DNA of 42,519 nucleotides, from positions 1 through 42,519 of the forward strand of contig SIBF01000011.1 in the NCBI GenBank assembly GCA_009695275.1, written 5' to 3'. This document shows positions 17,103 to 25,324 of the stretch, piece by piece. How positions within the stretch are numbered: position 1 is the stretch's first letter; every line of letters begins with the position of its first letter. A model generated the notes under the pieces. It was not told where the DNA came from. It saw nothing but the letters and a program-made list of their open reading frames with translations, and searched no databases. The stretch is from Pedosphaera sp. (lineage in GTDB: Bacteria; Verrucomicrobiota; Verrucomicrobiia; Limisphaerales; F1-12-MAGs170). The position numbers were made by a program, and so were the translations under genes.

Positions 17103-18323
17103 ATGAACAACAACTCCATGAATAACGTATTGAGTCGGCGTCAACTCCTCAGCACGGTCAGCGCCGCGGCAGCGGGAGCGATGTTCCTCCGGGATAGCAT
17201 CTGCCGCGCGGAAAACCCCGCGGCCAATGTTGAAGATCGAGGAGCCAAACTTCGCATCACCAGCTTGCGAGGGTTTCGTGTCGGGACAAAGGCGTACATG
17301 AAGATTGAGACCAACGACAAAATCGTTGGTTGGGGTGAGGTCACGGGCTTGGACCCGAATGTCGCTGTTGCTTTGGCTCAGTCGCTGTTCGAGTTGTTGA
17401 ACGGAGAAAATCCCACGCGCATCGAGCACTTGTGGCAGAAGCTGTATCGCTCCCACCGCGACATGCGCGGCGGACCTTTCATGACGCATGTGATCTCGGC
17501 AATCGATATGGCGCTTTGGGATATCACCGGCAAGGCTTGGGGAGTTCCGGTCTATCGGCTCTTGGGCGGGCCGACACGCGACAAGATCCGGGTCTATCCC
17601 ACTGCCAAAGCTGTCAAGACCGGGACTGGCGGACCCCATCCGTTTTCGGGCAACCCGTCAGAAGTCAAGGAATTGGTCAAGAGAGTTAAGGACGCTCGGG
17701 ATCGAGTGGGCGTTGATGGAACGGTGATGTTCGATGCCCATTGCGCAGTGCCACCGCCAATGCTGATCCAGTTCGCCAACGCGATTGAGCCTTACGATGT
17801 TTTGTTCATCGAAGAACCGGCTGTCCCAGGCAACATCGAAGTCTTCAAACGGCTGAAGCAATCCATTCGAGTCCCGTTGGCCACGGGCGAGCGCGACCGC
17901 ACCATCTGGGGAATGCTTCCTTACCTTCAGGAACGGGCCATCGATATCCTCCAACCGGATTGCGGCCACACCGGCGGCATCAGTCAGATGAAGAAAATTG
18001 CCACGCTCGCGGAGGCTTACTTCGTGCCCTTGGCGCCGCACAATACGTGCTCGGAACTCGGACTGACCGCAAGCATGCACGTGGCGGCTTCGATTCCGTT
18101 TTTTCTCATCCACGAGGCTTACCTCGATGGACACATCATGCCGCCCGGTGTCGCGAAGAAAAATTGGCAAGTGGACAAAGATGGGAATGCGTCGTTGCCC
18201 GAAGGCCCGGGATTAGGTGTCGAGGTGGATGAAGCGATGTTTGAGAAAGTTAACTCAGATCCAAGAAAAATTTTCAAGTGGCCCACGCCCAAACAGCCGG
18301 ATGGCTCGGTGACCGATTATTGA
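17103..18323 (+). CDS. Tat-exported enolase-superfamily (MR/MLE) sugar-acid dehydratase, galactonate-dehydratase-like
   Basis: A 406-residue mandelate racemase/muconate lactonizing enzyme family protein. Residues 11-35 form a twin-arginine signal (SRRQLLSTVSAAAAGAMFL), unusual because family members are normally cytoplasmic. The catalytic barrel keeps the expected residues: D211 and H213 (MFDAHC, like the D-x-H of galactonate dehydratase DgoD), E237 (FIEEP), E263 (TGERD), D286 (QPDCGH) and H313 (APHNTC). These are consistent with three Mg ligands and two general acid/base histidines, hence dehydration of an aldonic or aldaric acid. The exact substrate cannot be read from sequence. It lies 98 bp after the PPC gene and is the last gene of the plus-strand run. 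It may act on sugar acids in the periplasm (inference). Confidence 0.88.
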   Translation: MNNNSMNNVLSRRQLLSTVSAAAAGAMFLRDSICRAENPAANVEDRGAKLRITSLRGFRVGTKAYMKIETNDKIVGWGEVTGLDPNVAVALAQSLFELLNGENPTRIEHLWQKLYRSHRDMRGGPFMTHVISAIDMALWDITGKAWGVPVYRLLGGPTRDKIRVYPTAKAVKTGTGGPHPFSGNPSEVKELVKRVKDARDRVGVDGTVMFDAHCAVPPPMLIQFANAIEPYDVLFIEEPAVPGNIEVFKRLKQSIRVPLATGERDRTIWGMLPYLQERAIDILQPDCGHTGGISQMKKIATLAEAYFVPLAPHNTCSELGLTASMHVAASIPFFLIHEAYLDGHIMPPGVAKKNWQVDKDGNASLPEGPGLGVEVDEAMFEKVNSDPRKIFKWPTPKQPDGSVTDY

Positions 18324-18341
18324 TCCTGATCTGAGAGTGGA

Positions 18342-18503
18342 GTGAATTACGCGCCAGCCTCTACGGCATTGCTGGGTGTGATCGACGAGACGGTCAAAAG
18401 TCTTTTGGTTCAGAAACTCGCCGACCGGCTGCCAAATAATCCCAAAGATCAGGCGACTCTCTTTGAGCCATACCTCGCGAAGGTTGATCCATGGACGCAG
18501 TGA
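18342..18503 (+). CDS. Possible 53-residue small ORF or gene remnant
   Basis: An open frame from GTG 18342 to TGA 18503 in the gap between the dehydratase gene and deformylase gene. The predicted peptide begins VNYAPASTALLGVIDETVKS and continues with a balanced, soluble-protein composition (LVQKLADRLPNNPKDQ, then LFEPYLAKVDPWTQ). A purine-rich GAGAGTGGAG precedes the start. It looks like coding sequence rather than random translation, but no family was recognised. It could be a real small gene, a C-terminal remnant of a decayed gene, or chance. Confidence 0.3.
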   Translation: MNYAPASTALLGVIDETVKSLLVQKLADRLPNNPKDQATLFEPYLAKVDPWTQ

Positions 18504-18551
18504 CGCTACATGGTGATGGCACGTGATCTCCGAAAGAGATGTGAGCTTCGA

Positions 18552-19139
18552 TTACTGTTTGTGTGAGCTCTTCTTCCTTTTCAACGCCTCTTTTGTGGCG
18601 GCTTGCAGGGCATCCAGCTCCGGCTTCAACTCCAGCTTTTTCTCGCGCCCCATGCGATCGATGAAGAGGATCCCGTTCAGATGATCGACCTCGTGCTGGA
18701 TGGCGCGCGCCAATAGTCCACCACACCGAAACTGGATTCTTTTTCCTTTTTCGTTTAATGCAGTGACTTCAACAAAACCCGGCCGACTGATTTCATCGTA
18801 GATTTCTGGAAAGCTGAGACAGCCTTCTGGACCACGAACCGGGTCGCCAACCGGCTTGATCTGAGGATTGATCAGGACGACTGGCATGAGCGCTTCGACA
18901 TCGGCCGGCTTTCCATGCAATTCCAACGTGGACGGTCGGTCCGTCACTCCGCTGACATCGACGATAGCCAGTTGCAAAGCCTTGCCCACTTGCTGGGCAG
19001 CCAGGCCGACCCCCTTGGCCGCATACATCGTTTCTCTCATGTCGGCAATCAATTCCTGGATCTCCGCCGTAATGGATTCGATCCGGGCTCCTTTTTGTCG
19101 CAAGACCGGGTTGCCGTACTTCAAAATTGGAAGGCTCAT
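18552..19139 (-). CDS. def: Peptide deformylase
   Basis: A 195-residue peptide deformylase, which removes the N-formyl group from new polypeptides in the cytoplasm. All three motifs are intact: GVGLAAQQVG (43-52), EGCLSFP (105-111) with metal ligand C107, and QHEVDHLNG (148-156) with H149, H153 and catalytic E150. The length is slightly above the usual 165-185 because of a Lys-rich C-terminal tail (ALKRKKSSHKQ). It follows the PfkB-type kinase gene by 44 bp on the same strand and is probably the last gene of a parB-kinase-def unit. The usual neighbour, methionyl-tRNA formyltransferase (fmt), is not in this window. Confidence 0.96.
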   Translation of the reverse strand: MSLPILKYGNPVLRQKGARIESITAEIQELIADMRETMYAAKGVGLAAQQVGKALQLAIVDVSGVTDRPSTLELHGKPADVEALMPVVLINPQIKPVGDPVRGPEGCLSFPEIYDEISRPGFVEVTALNEKGKRIQFRCGGLLARAIQHEVDHLNGILFIDRMGREKKLELKPELDALQAATKEALKRKKSSHKQ

Positions 19140-19183
19140 GCAACAATCATCAGATGCAAGGTGCAGCGCGCATGAAGGACCTC

Positions 19184-20305
19184 CTAGCTGGTCGGCCAGT
19201 TCCTGAGCATCTCGACAAGCTCAGGGATGGACGGACTCTTGGCGCTACGAACATAATATCCGCTGGTAGTTACGCCAGTAAGGACGCTGAGTTGATTGTC
19301 CAAACCAAGCAATTTGCCGAGACAAAACCCGGAGTTGAAGTGGTCGCCCGCACCGGTTGTGATCAGTGGATTCGCAACGAAAGGACCTTCCACCAAATCG
19401 ACACCTCCGCTGCTCGCCGCTAAGGCGTAGCGAACCGGATGAACGACCAAAGTCGCTATGTCCAGCACGCGCACGATTTCGCGAGCTAATTCAGATAAGC
19501 CCTCCGGGGTGGCAGGTCGCGGCCCAATCCCCAGGACATTGCTCAGCTCGAACGCCTCCTTCTCGTTGAGCCCGAGGATGACATCGAAATGTTCCTGGAA
19601 TCGAACGACATATTCCAACGCTCTCGAAATATCGTTCAGGAGTCGCTTCTCGGGATCGGCGAGATCGAAAAACATCAGCCGCCGCGGGCCGGTGAGCGTC
19701 GGACAAAGCTCGCTCTGGAGCCCTTCCCAGATCTCGGTCATATAAGGGATCATAGTCCAGTTCACAAAGGCGACGAGATCGGCCTTTGAAAATTGAGCCG
19801 CGAATTTCTCGCGCCCAAATCTCTCCTGAATGTTCGCCCAGTTGACCTCGTTAAGCTGCGTGCTCTTGCAGAGCATCACCTTGCCGTCCCCAAACTCAAG
19901 AGCGTCCGTATGACCAGGCTCGGCGATGGAATAAATCTCCGCCCGCTTTCCGAAGCTCGAGAAAACGGGATGAATATTCGGATAACCCAACGCACCGAGA
20001 TACATTACCTTAAGCCCGAAGCTGGCCAGCGCATTGGCGAGGATTGGCCCGTTCCCGCCGAGCTTGGTTCGCTGGGTGACAAGCTCGATGTTCGTGCTCT
20101 TGCCAGCGGCCGCGGTGATTCGTTCGGCCAGCTTGGAAATGGTCGGAACCCGCTGAAACGATTCGGCGTTGTCCCGCTTGTCCACCGCATGGATGATCTC
20201 ATCCACGAAACCGTCCAAGCCCGCAAATACCTTTAACTCACTGGTCCGAGCTGCGGCTACCGACAATTGCCCGGCGCATTTTTCACGAAGTTCAGGAGTG
20301 TTCAT
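19184..20305 (-). CDS. PfkB-family carbohydrate kinase (substrate unknown)
   Basis: A 373-residue ribokinase/PfkB-fold protein. The N-terminal part has FAGLDGFVDEIIHAVDKR and TKLGGNGPILANALASFG, matching the sugar-binding side with its GG-N segment. The C-terminal PfkB signature TTGAGDHFNSGFCLG contains the anion hole and catalytic base D321 in GAGD. It is longer than ribokinase (about 310) with an extended N-terminal segment, and was not matched to a named sugar specificity. ATP-dependent phosphorylation of a sugar or nucleoside is expected. The start ATG lies 12 bp after the end of parB, so the genes are almost certainly co-transcribed. Confidence 0.88.
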   Translation of the reverse strand: MNTPELREKCAGQLSVAAARTSELKVFAGLDGFVDEIIHAVDKRDNAESFQRVPTISKLAERITAAAGKSTNIELVTQRTKLGGNGPILANALASFGLKVMYLGALGYPNIHPVFSSFGKRAEIYSIAEPGHTDALEFGDGKVMLCKSTQLNEVNWANIQERFGREKFAAQFSKADLVAFVNWTMIPYMTEIWEGLQSELCPTLTGPRRLMFFDLADPEKRLLNDISRALEYVVRFQEHFDVILGLNEKEAFELSNVLGIGPRPATPEGLSELAREIVRVLDIATLVVHPVRYALAASSGGVDLVEGPFVANPLITTGAGDHFNSGFCLGKLLGLDNQLSVLTGVTTSGYYVRSAKSPSIPELVEMLRNWPTS

Positions 20306-20317
20306 TTGGTTCGGTTC

Positions 20318-21253
20318 TTAATCTAAGTTGATGCCGATGATCTGAAGGATGCGCTCCAGGTCTTCGTCGTTGAAAAAGCGAATATCCAAAGCCCCTTTTC
20401 CCTGGCGATAACGCAATTGAACTTTGGTTCCGAATCGTTCCTGAAGCCGGTTTTCCACGTCGGCGATATGAGCATCCCGAGCGAGTGGTTCAGTGGTTCT
20501 CCCTGATTTAGCCGAGGGCCCCGACGCAGCGCGGTGCTGCAGTTGCGCGACGAGATCTTCCGTTTGCCGGACGTTCAGGCCGTCTCGCAGGATTCGTTCG
20601 GCTGCCAGCTTCTGCTCATCGGGACGGCTCAGCCCGAGAATGACTTTGGCGTGACCAACCGATAAGCGGCCATCGCGGACATAATTTTGAATCTCAGTCG
20701 CGAGCTTGAGCAATCGCAGAGCGTTAGCAACCACGGCGCGGCTCTTGCCGACTTTCGTGGCGACCTCTTCCTGGGTGAGTTGAAACTGTTCGATCAGTTT
20801 TGAGTAGCCGAGAGTTTCCTCGATCGGATTCAAATCTTCACGTTGCAGATTTTCAATCAGCGCGAGTTCCAAGACTGACCGATCGTCGGCTTCCTTGAGG
20901 ATTACGGGAACTTCCGACAATCCGAGCATCTGCGCCGCTCGCCAACGACGCTCGCCAGCAATGAGTTCAAACTCGTTGCCTTTGATTCGAACAATGAGTG
21001 GCTGAACAACGCCGTGTTCCTTTATAGAATCAGCCAGCTCTTTCAATGCATCCTCAGAAAAGCTTTTGCGAGGTTGAAATGGACAGGGATGAATGCGCTC
21101 CAAGGCGACACGCTGCACCAATTCCTGATTCCCCACGATGGTGGGCCAGGAATGAGTCGGAGCCAAGTGAGCTGGCACTGCTGCCGCTTTGGAAGCTGAG
21201 GAGATCCCTCCCAAAAGCGCGCCAAGCCCGCGGCCTAAAGCTGGTTTCGCCAT
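20318..21253 (-). CDS. parB: ParB/Spo0J-family chromosome partition protein
   Basis: A 311-residue ParB. The start ATG at 21253 is chosen because it gives the classical N-terminus MAKPALGRGLGALLGG; an in-frame ATG at 21388 would add 45 unrelated residues. The ParB/Srx CTPase domain has PFQPRKSF, GVVQPLIVR and GERRWRAA (100-107). The KorB-like helix-turn-helix follows (TQEEVATKVGKSRAVVANAL) with ENLQREDLNPIEE just before it. The C-terminal dimerisation segment ends at LERILQIIGINLD. ParB binds parS sites, loads onto DNA as a CTP-gated clamp and works with ParA. No parA is adjacent: the gene upstream is the divergent DUF309 gene. No convincing parS was seen in the window. Confidence 0.93.
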   Translation of the reverse strand: MAKPALGRGLGALLGGISSASKAAAVPAHLAPTHSWPTIVGNQELVQRVALERIHPCPFQPRKSFSEDALKELADSIKEHGVVQPLIVRIKGNEFELIAGERRWRAAQMLGLSEVPVILKEADDRSVLELALIENLQREDLNPIEETLGYSKLIEQFQLTQEEVATKVGKSRAVVANALRLLKLATEIQNYVRDGRLSVGHAKVILGLSRPDEQKLAAERILRDGLNVRQTEDLVAQLQHRAASGPSAKSGRTTEPLARDAHIADVENRLQERFGTKVQLRYRQGKGALDIRFFNDEDLERILQIIGINLD

Positions 21254-21425
21254 TCCGTCAGAGTGTCGAACGGCTACTGAGTTGTCAACGATCTGAAGCG
21301 AAAGGCTGGATTCGCAATGCGGAAAGCGTGGACAGCAGGTACTCCCATCGCCCATCCCGTCCTCTGAATTCTTCGTTTCACACTTCACACTTCACGAGTC
21401 ACGCATCACGTCCTAGACTTTCAGC

Positions 21426-21863
21426 GTGAGTAAAAAGAGCGCTAGAATTGCGGCCTTGATCGAAAGCTGCCGCGGGAAGGATTTGGATGCCCATTATCTG
21501 GGCTATTTCGACTGCTTCAATCGCGGGCTTTTCTATGAGTCACACGACGTCTTGGAGGAGCTTTGGTTGCCCGGCCGCCGAGGTCCAGATGGCAATTTTT
21601 ATAAGGGTTTGATCCAGCTCGCCGGCGCTTTTGTTCTGATGGAAAAGGATCGGCTGCACCCGGCTGCTCGGCTTTTCAAACTATCTCGTGGCAACCTTCA
21701 GCAATATTCTGCCATTCACCAACAACTTGATTTAAGACTCGTGCTGACGCTCATCGCAGAATGGATCGAACGACTCGAGGGGACCGACTTTGCCACGAAC
21801 CCGCTCAAGACAACCAAAGCGCCAAAACTTTCCTTGGTGAATGAAGCGCCGGACGGATTGTGA
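21426..21863 (+). CDS. DUF309 family protein
   Basis: A 145-residue cytoplasmic protein of the DUF309 family. The hallmark is intact: YESHDVLEELWL, followed by FYKGLIQLAGAFV and a helical segment (ARLFKLSRGNLQQY). The start is GTG at 21426; no closer ATG preserves the conserved N-terminal helix. The family is all-helical and its role is unknown; a His/Glu pair in the HDVLEELW helix is the most conserved feature. It is divergent from parB with 172 bp between the starts. Confidence 0.85.
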   Translation: MSKKSARIAALIESCRGKDLDAHYLGYFDCFNRGLFYESHDVLEELWLPGRRGPDGNFYKGLIQLAGAFVLMEKDRLHPAARLFKLSRGNLQQYSAIHQQLDLRLVLTLIAEWIERLEGTDFATNPLKTTKAPKLSLVNEAPDGL

Positions 21864-22016
21864 GGCGTAGCGGCACGCGTGGAAGTATTGTCAGATTTCC
21901 AGAGCCCCGATGGATCGCGCTCCAAGTGCCCTGCAGCTCGTTGCGCCAACGAGGTGCCCTGTAACCGTCCGCCGTTGCCCATCGTCATTAGTCGGACAAC
22001 GCCCATTCACTTTAAC

Positions 22017-23168
22017 ATGAACTCAAATTCCCTGTGCTTCGTCCTTTTACTAACCGCAGCAATCAAAGGCTCGGGCGCCGACGCACCCATCCTCGCTCCA
22101 CCGCCCGCCATTGCCGCCCCTCCGGCGCGCCGGGGTCAAGCGACGACGCCGGTGTCCTCGCCGGTCATCCAATCCGATCGCCGAGTCACGTTTCGCTTAC
22201 GAGCGCCCAAAGCAACTGAGGTCGTCGTCGCCGGCCAATGGGCCAACGGTCGGGCCGTCATGTCTAAGGATACGAATGGCGTCTGGAACGTGACGAGCGG
22301 CCCCATCGAACCCGGCGTTTATGAATACAGCTTTCAGGTGGACGGCCTCTCAATGATTGATCCTGCCAACTCGGCGATCAAACCGATGCGACAGCCGCGC
22401 ACAAGCATTCTCCACTTGCCCGGTCGCCCACCCCTGCTCCATGACTTCCAGGAAGTGCCGCACGGCACCGTCCACCAACACACCTATCATTCGAAGTCGC
22501 TCGATCGGCAGCGGGAACTGGCCGTTTACACACCGCCTGGCTATGAACGACAAACCGAGGCACGATTCCCAACGCTTTACCTCCAACATGGCGCGGGCGA
22601 CAACGAAGCCACTTGGGTTGTCCACGGCAAGGCGCATTGGATCATCGACAATCTGATCGCTCAGGGACGGGCCAAGCCAATGGTCATTGTGATGATGGAT
22701 GGCCACACCGCGATGGCTGGCGGCGGAGCCACCGGATTTCAGAACAATACAGGCCTCTTCGAACGGGATTTGATCGAGGACGTGTTACCGTTTATCGAAA
22801 CGAACTACCGCGTTAAGACGGAAGCCGTCGGCCGCGGGATCGTCGGATTGAGCATGGGCGGCGGACAATCGCTCGCCATCGGCCTGAATCACGCGAACCG
22901 GTTTGCTTGGGTAGGTGGCTTCAGCTCTGCCGTTCCTTCGGGCGAGTCTATCGACAGCGCCTTAAAAGATCCCGCCACCAATGAAAAACTAAAGCTGCTT
23001 TGGATTGGCTGTGGCAAAGATGATTTTCTGCTCAAGCGCAATGAGGATTTCATCGCATCGCTCAAGGAGAAGAATGTTCGCTACGAATGGCACTTGAGCG
23101 ACGGCGGCCACAGTTGGCCGGTGTGGCGAATCTATTTAGCGGAGCTGGCACCAAAGCTTTTCCGGTAA
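22017..23168 (+). CDS. Secreted CE1-like esterase with N-terminal E-set/CBM48-like domain
   Basis: A 383-residue esterase. The ATG at 22017 precedes a signal peptide (MNSNSLCFVLLLTAAIKGSG); an earlier in-frame ATG at 21879 adds a non-signal stretch and is rejected. Residues 50-135 form an immunoglobulin-like E-set/CBM48-type domain (VTFRLRAPKATEVVVAGQW and YEYSFQVDG). The catalytic alpha/beta-hydrolase domain is of the esterase-D/feruloyl esterase (CE1) type: nucleophile S279 in GLSMGG, acid D335 or D336 (GCGKDDFL) and H365 (DGGHSW). This architecture is typical of enzymes that release feruloyl or acetyl groups from plant polysaccharides. The specificity is inferred. Confidence 0.9.
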   Translation: MNSNSLCFVLLLTAAIKGSGADAPILAPPPAIAAPPARRGQATTPVSSPVIQSDRRVTFRLRAPKATEVVVAGQWANGRAVMSKDTNGVWNVTSGPIEPGVYEYSFQVDGLSMIDPANSAIKPMRQPRTSILHLPGRPPLLHDFQEVPHGTVHQHTYHSKSLDRQRELAVYTPPGYERQTEARFPTLYLQHGAGDNEATWVVHGKAHWIIDNLIAQGRAKPMVIVMMDGHTAMAGGGATGFQNNTGLFERDLIEDVLPFIETNYRVKTEAVGRGIVGLSMGGGQSLAIGLNHANRFAWVGGFSSAVPSGESIDSALKDPATNEKLKLLWIGCGKDDFLLKRNEDFIASLKEKNVRYEWHLSDGGHSWPVWRIYLAELAPKLFR

Positions 23169-23253
23169 GGTTTCTGATCGACGCTCGATCGGTGCCAAGG
23201 TTGCTTGCATACCCACATCGAGGTCAGGCCGAATAATTGACAATCGCCATCGC

Positions 23254-23472
23254 CTACCGCCGGCCGTCAGGCAAGACGTCCCAATGAATTCCAATCCCGC
23301 CCCCAATGAGTCGCCAATTCCGCCTCTGCTTCAAAGTCGCCCGCAGCAAACGCGGAAGCCACTCCAATGGTGACGAGACGCAACGGCCATCAGCTAAAGT
23401 CACGACCATCGAATCCTTTGTGAACTTGACATCTACAGCATCAGCAACCGACTTAGCGGTTAAGGCGCTCAT
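23254..23472 (-). CDS. DUF2442 protein, C-terminally shortened
   Basis: A 72-residue protein if started at ATG 23472, which overlaps the end of the DUF4160 gene by 20 bp. Further in-frame starts at 23493 and 23508 are possible. The DUF2442 core is clear: VVTLADGRCVSSPLEWLPRL, then the LKQRRNWRLIGGGIGIHW segment. The family normally continues with an acidic stretch of the DEDI type and a short helix. Here the frame ends after WDVLPDGRR, so the tail is missing or replaced, suggesting an eroded gene. DUF4160-DUF2442 pairs are common and have been discussed as toxin-antitoxin-like modules; this role is not proven. Confidence 0.75.
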   Translation of the reverse strand: MSALTAKSVADAVDVKFTKDSMVVTLADGRCVSSPLEWLPRLLRATLKQRRNWRLIGGGIGIHWDVLPDGRR

Positions 23473-23689
23473 CCCAGGCAGCGATGAATTCATCTCGGTA
23501 TTCTGCAATCATTCGGCGAAGTGCCGTCAACTCGTGACTCCGAAAGTCTCGAGACTCCGCCAACTCACTCGGCTCCAACCAGAACTCCGCGTATTTCTCC
23601 GCGTGCTCCACATGAATGTGCCGGGGTTCATTGCCTTCACGACTGAAGAAGAAGAATCTGCAACCCCGCGTCCGCAGCACTTCTGGCAT
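23453..23689 (-). CDS. DUF4160 protein
   Basis: A complete 78-residue DUF4160 protein. The start MPEVLRTRGCRFFFFSREG and the segment NEPRHIHVEHAEKYAEFWLEP are typical, as is the C-terminal helix (IAEYRDEFIAAWDERL). The conserved HIHV motif is intact. It is followed immediately by a DUF2442 gene with overlapping frames, the usual gene order for this pair. Function unknown; the pair is often carried with mobile or accessory DNA. Confidence 0.82.
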   Translation of the reverse strand: MPEVLRTRGCRFFFFSREGNEPRHIHVEHAEKYAEFWLEPSELAESRDFRSHELTALRRMIAEYRDEFIAAWDERLNR

Positions 23690-24156
23690 GCCAGAACTCT
23701 AGCCCACTCACGACGCAGGGACAGGCCTGAGTGCGCACTACTTCTCGCGCCTCGCGCCCCACAGCCAGTGGAAACGCCAGCCAGAAATGCAACCGACGCC
23801 TCCGAATACCCAACCCCTCTCGACGCAGTCTGTGGCTGTTGGGTGGAGCGATTCGTTCAGTGGCTCGTTCAACCAGGGAAGGCTTCGGCGCTCCGGACAA
23901 AGCTATCCGGTCCTCGCTAGGCGGTTCGCGCGCAATGCCATCAGTCACTCGCCGTGCAACGACGGCACCTCTCAAGATCAACCATCGGAACAGTGGGACT
24001 ATCAATAGGAGCATCGACGACCCAGTGTAATAGAGGAGCCCTTTATAGAACACTAACTCTGGACGATATGCGGGCGTCGCCTTTCTTCTTGTCCCCGGCT
24101 CTCCGCAATACTACCGTCCACCAAGAGCCCAAAACTGAGTTCCTCTGGATCAGATC
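23690..24156. other. Gene-free stretch, no supported feature
   Basis: This 467-bp gap holds overlapping open frames on both strands but none with a recognisable domain. The longest (minus, about 23637-24053) has a hydrophobic start (MLLLIVPLFRWLILRG) followed by Arg-rich sequence and overlaps DUF4160. It is more likely a chance frame or decayed gene. Confidence 0.5.
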
Positions 24157-25269
24157 ATGAAACGAAGAGAGTTTGGCAAGCAGCTTGTTGGCAGTGCAAT
24201 CGGAGCCGGTATTCTCGGCTCGACAGCCGACCAGGACGCTTCAGCGCAGCCGGTGCGTGCTCCGAGAACGAATAGCTTGATGCATGTGGGTGGCGACTAC
24301 CACAGCGTGGCGGGGTCCAGCATCACCTCGAAAGAAAATCTGGATTACAACTTACGCTACGGTGTCAAACATCTCACCGTTCAGTTAGGCAAACGTTCGC
24401 CGGATGGCGGTTGGGATCTGGACGAGTTGAAGCGGATAAAGGAAGACTGCGAAAAGGGCGGTGTCACTCTGGAAGCCATCAGAATGGATCCTTCCTATAT
24501 CACGCTTCGGAAAGGTCCGGAGCGTGATCGGGAGATGGATAACATAATCGGGAACATTCGAAAGGCATCCGAGGTAGGCGTAAAGATCATCACTTACCAC
24601 TGGACGGTTATTCCCATTCGGCGAAACAGGCAAACGCCCGGACGAGGGAACGTCACCTACGCGGGGTTCAAGCTCGAGGACAATTGGAAGGATTTGGCCG
24701 TCGGTAAATCAGGCGAGGTCAGTTGGGAAGATTACTGGGAACGAATCAGCTATTTTCTCGAGAAAGCAATCCCCGCAGCCAGGCATTACGACGTGAGAAT
24801 GGCCTGCCATCCTTACGATCCGCCGGGATTGCCATTTGGCTACCAAGGCGCTGATAATTGGGATTCTCCAGCGGTGTTTGAAGCCATCAAACGCTACGAA
24901 TCGACTGTGGAGAGTCCATACAATGGGTTTCAATTGTGCTTGGGAACTGCCGCCGAAGGGTTGAAGAACCCCAGCACAGAGATTCTCCCCATAGTTCAAT
25001 ACTTGGCCAAACGAGGGAAAATTCACCAAATCCACATGCGCAACATCCGCGGTGGGCTGCACAATTTCGAGGAGGTTTATCCCGATGAAGGAGAAATGGA
25101 TTTCTTCAAAGTCATGCGAATCCTTCGGGACGCGCAATTCGCCGGATCGTTATGCCCTGATCACATGCCGCGTCATCCCGACGATCCCAAAAGCCTTCAA
25201 TCGTTCGCTTTTGGATACGGCTATATCAAGGCTCTGATTCAGGCTGTTAACTCTGAGGTGTCAGGCTGA
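24157..25269 (+). CDS. Tat-signal mannonate dehydratase (UxuA)-like protein
   Basis: A 370-residue TIM-barrel protein resembling mannonate dehydratase UxuA. The four metal ligands known from UxuA have clear counterparts: H218 (ACHPYDPPG), C261 (QLCLGT), H293 (IHMRNIRGG) and D335 (CPDHMPRH). UxuA dehydrates D-mannonate to 2-keto-3-deoxygluconate. The N-terminus MKRREFGKQLVGSAIGAGIL is a short twin-arginine-like signal, so this copy is probably exported or membrane-anchored, which is atypical of UxuA. The sequence is diverged, so another hydroxy acid substrate is possible. The enolase-superfamily enzyme and MFS carrier downstream point to sugar-acid use. The start ATG is supported by the signal position. 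Confidence 0.82.
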   Translation: MKRREFGKQLVGSAIGAGILGSTADQDASAQPVRAPRTNSLMHVGGDYHSVAGSSITSKENLDYNLRYGVKHLTVQLGKRSPDGGWDLDELKRIKEDCEKGGVTLEAIRMDPSYITLRKGPERDREMDNIIGNIRKASEVGVKIITYHWTVIPIRRNRQTPGRGNVTYAGFKLEDNWKDLAVGKSGEVSWEDYWERISYFLEKAIPAARHYDVRMACHPYDPPGLPFGYQGADNWDSPAVFEAIKRYESTVESPYNGFQLCLGTAAEGLKNPSTEILPIVQYLAKRGKIHQIHMRNIRGGLHNFEEVYPDEGEMDFFKVMRILRDAQFAGSLCPDHMPRHPDDPKSLQSFAFGYGYIKALIQAVNSEVSG

Positions 25270-25324
25270 ACCGCAGTGCCTCTTGCCAACTCATCACTTG
25301 AAACCCGGAGCTTGGTAACTACTA

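Noticed and set aside
23637-24053. 138-residue minus-strand frame with a hydrophobic N-terminus
   Set aside because: It overlaps the DUF4160 gene, becomes Arg-rich without domain features and has competing frames on both strands.
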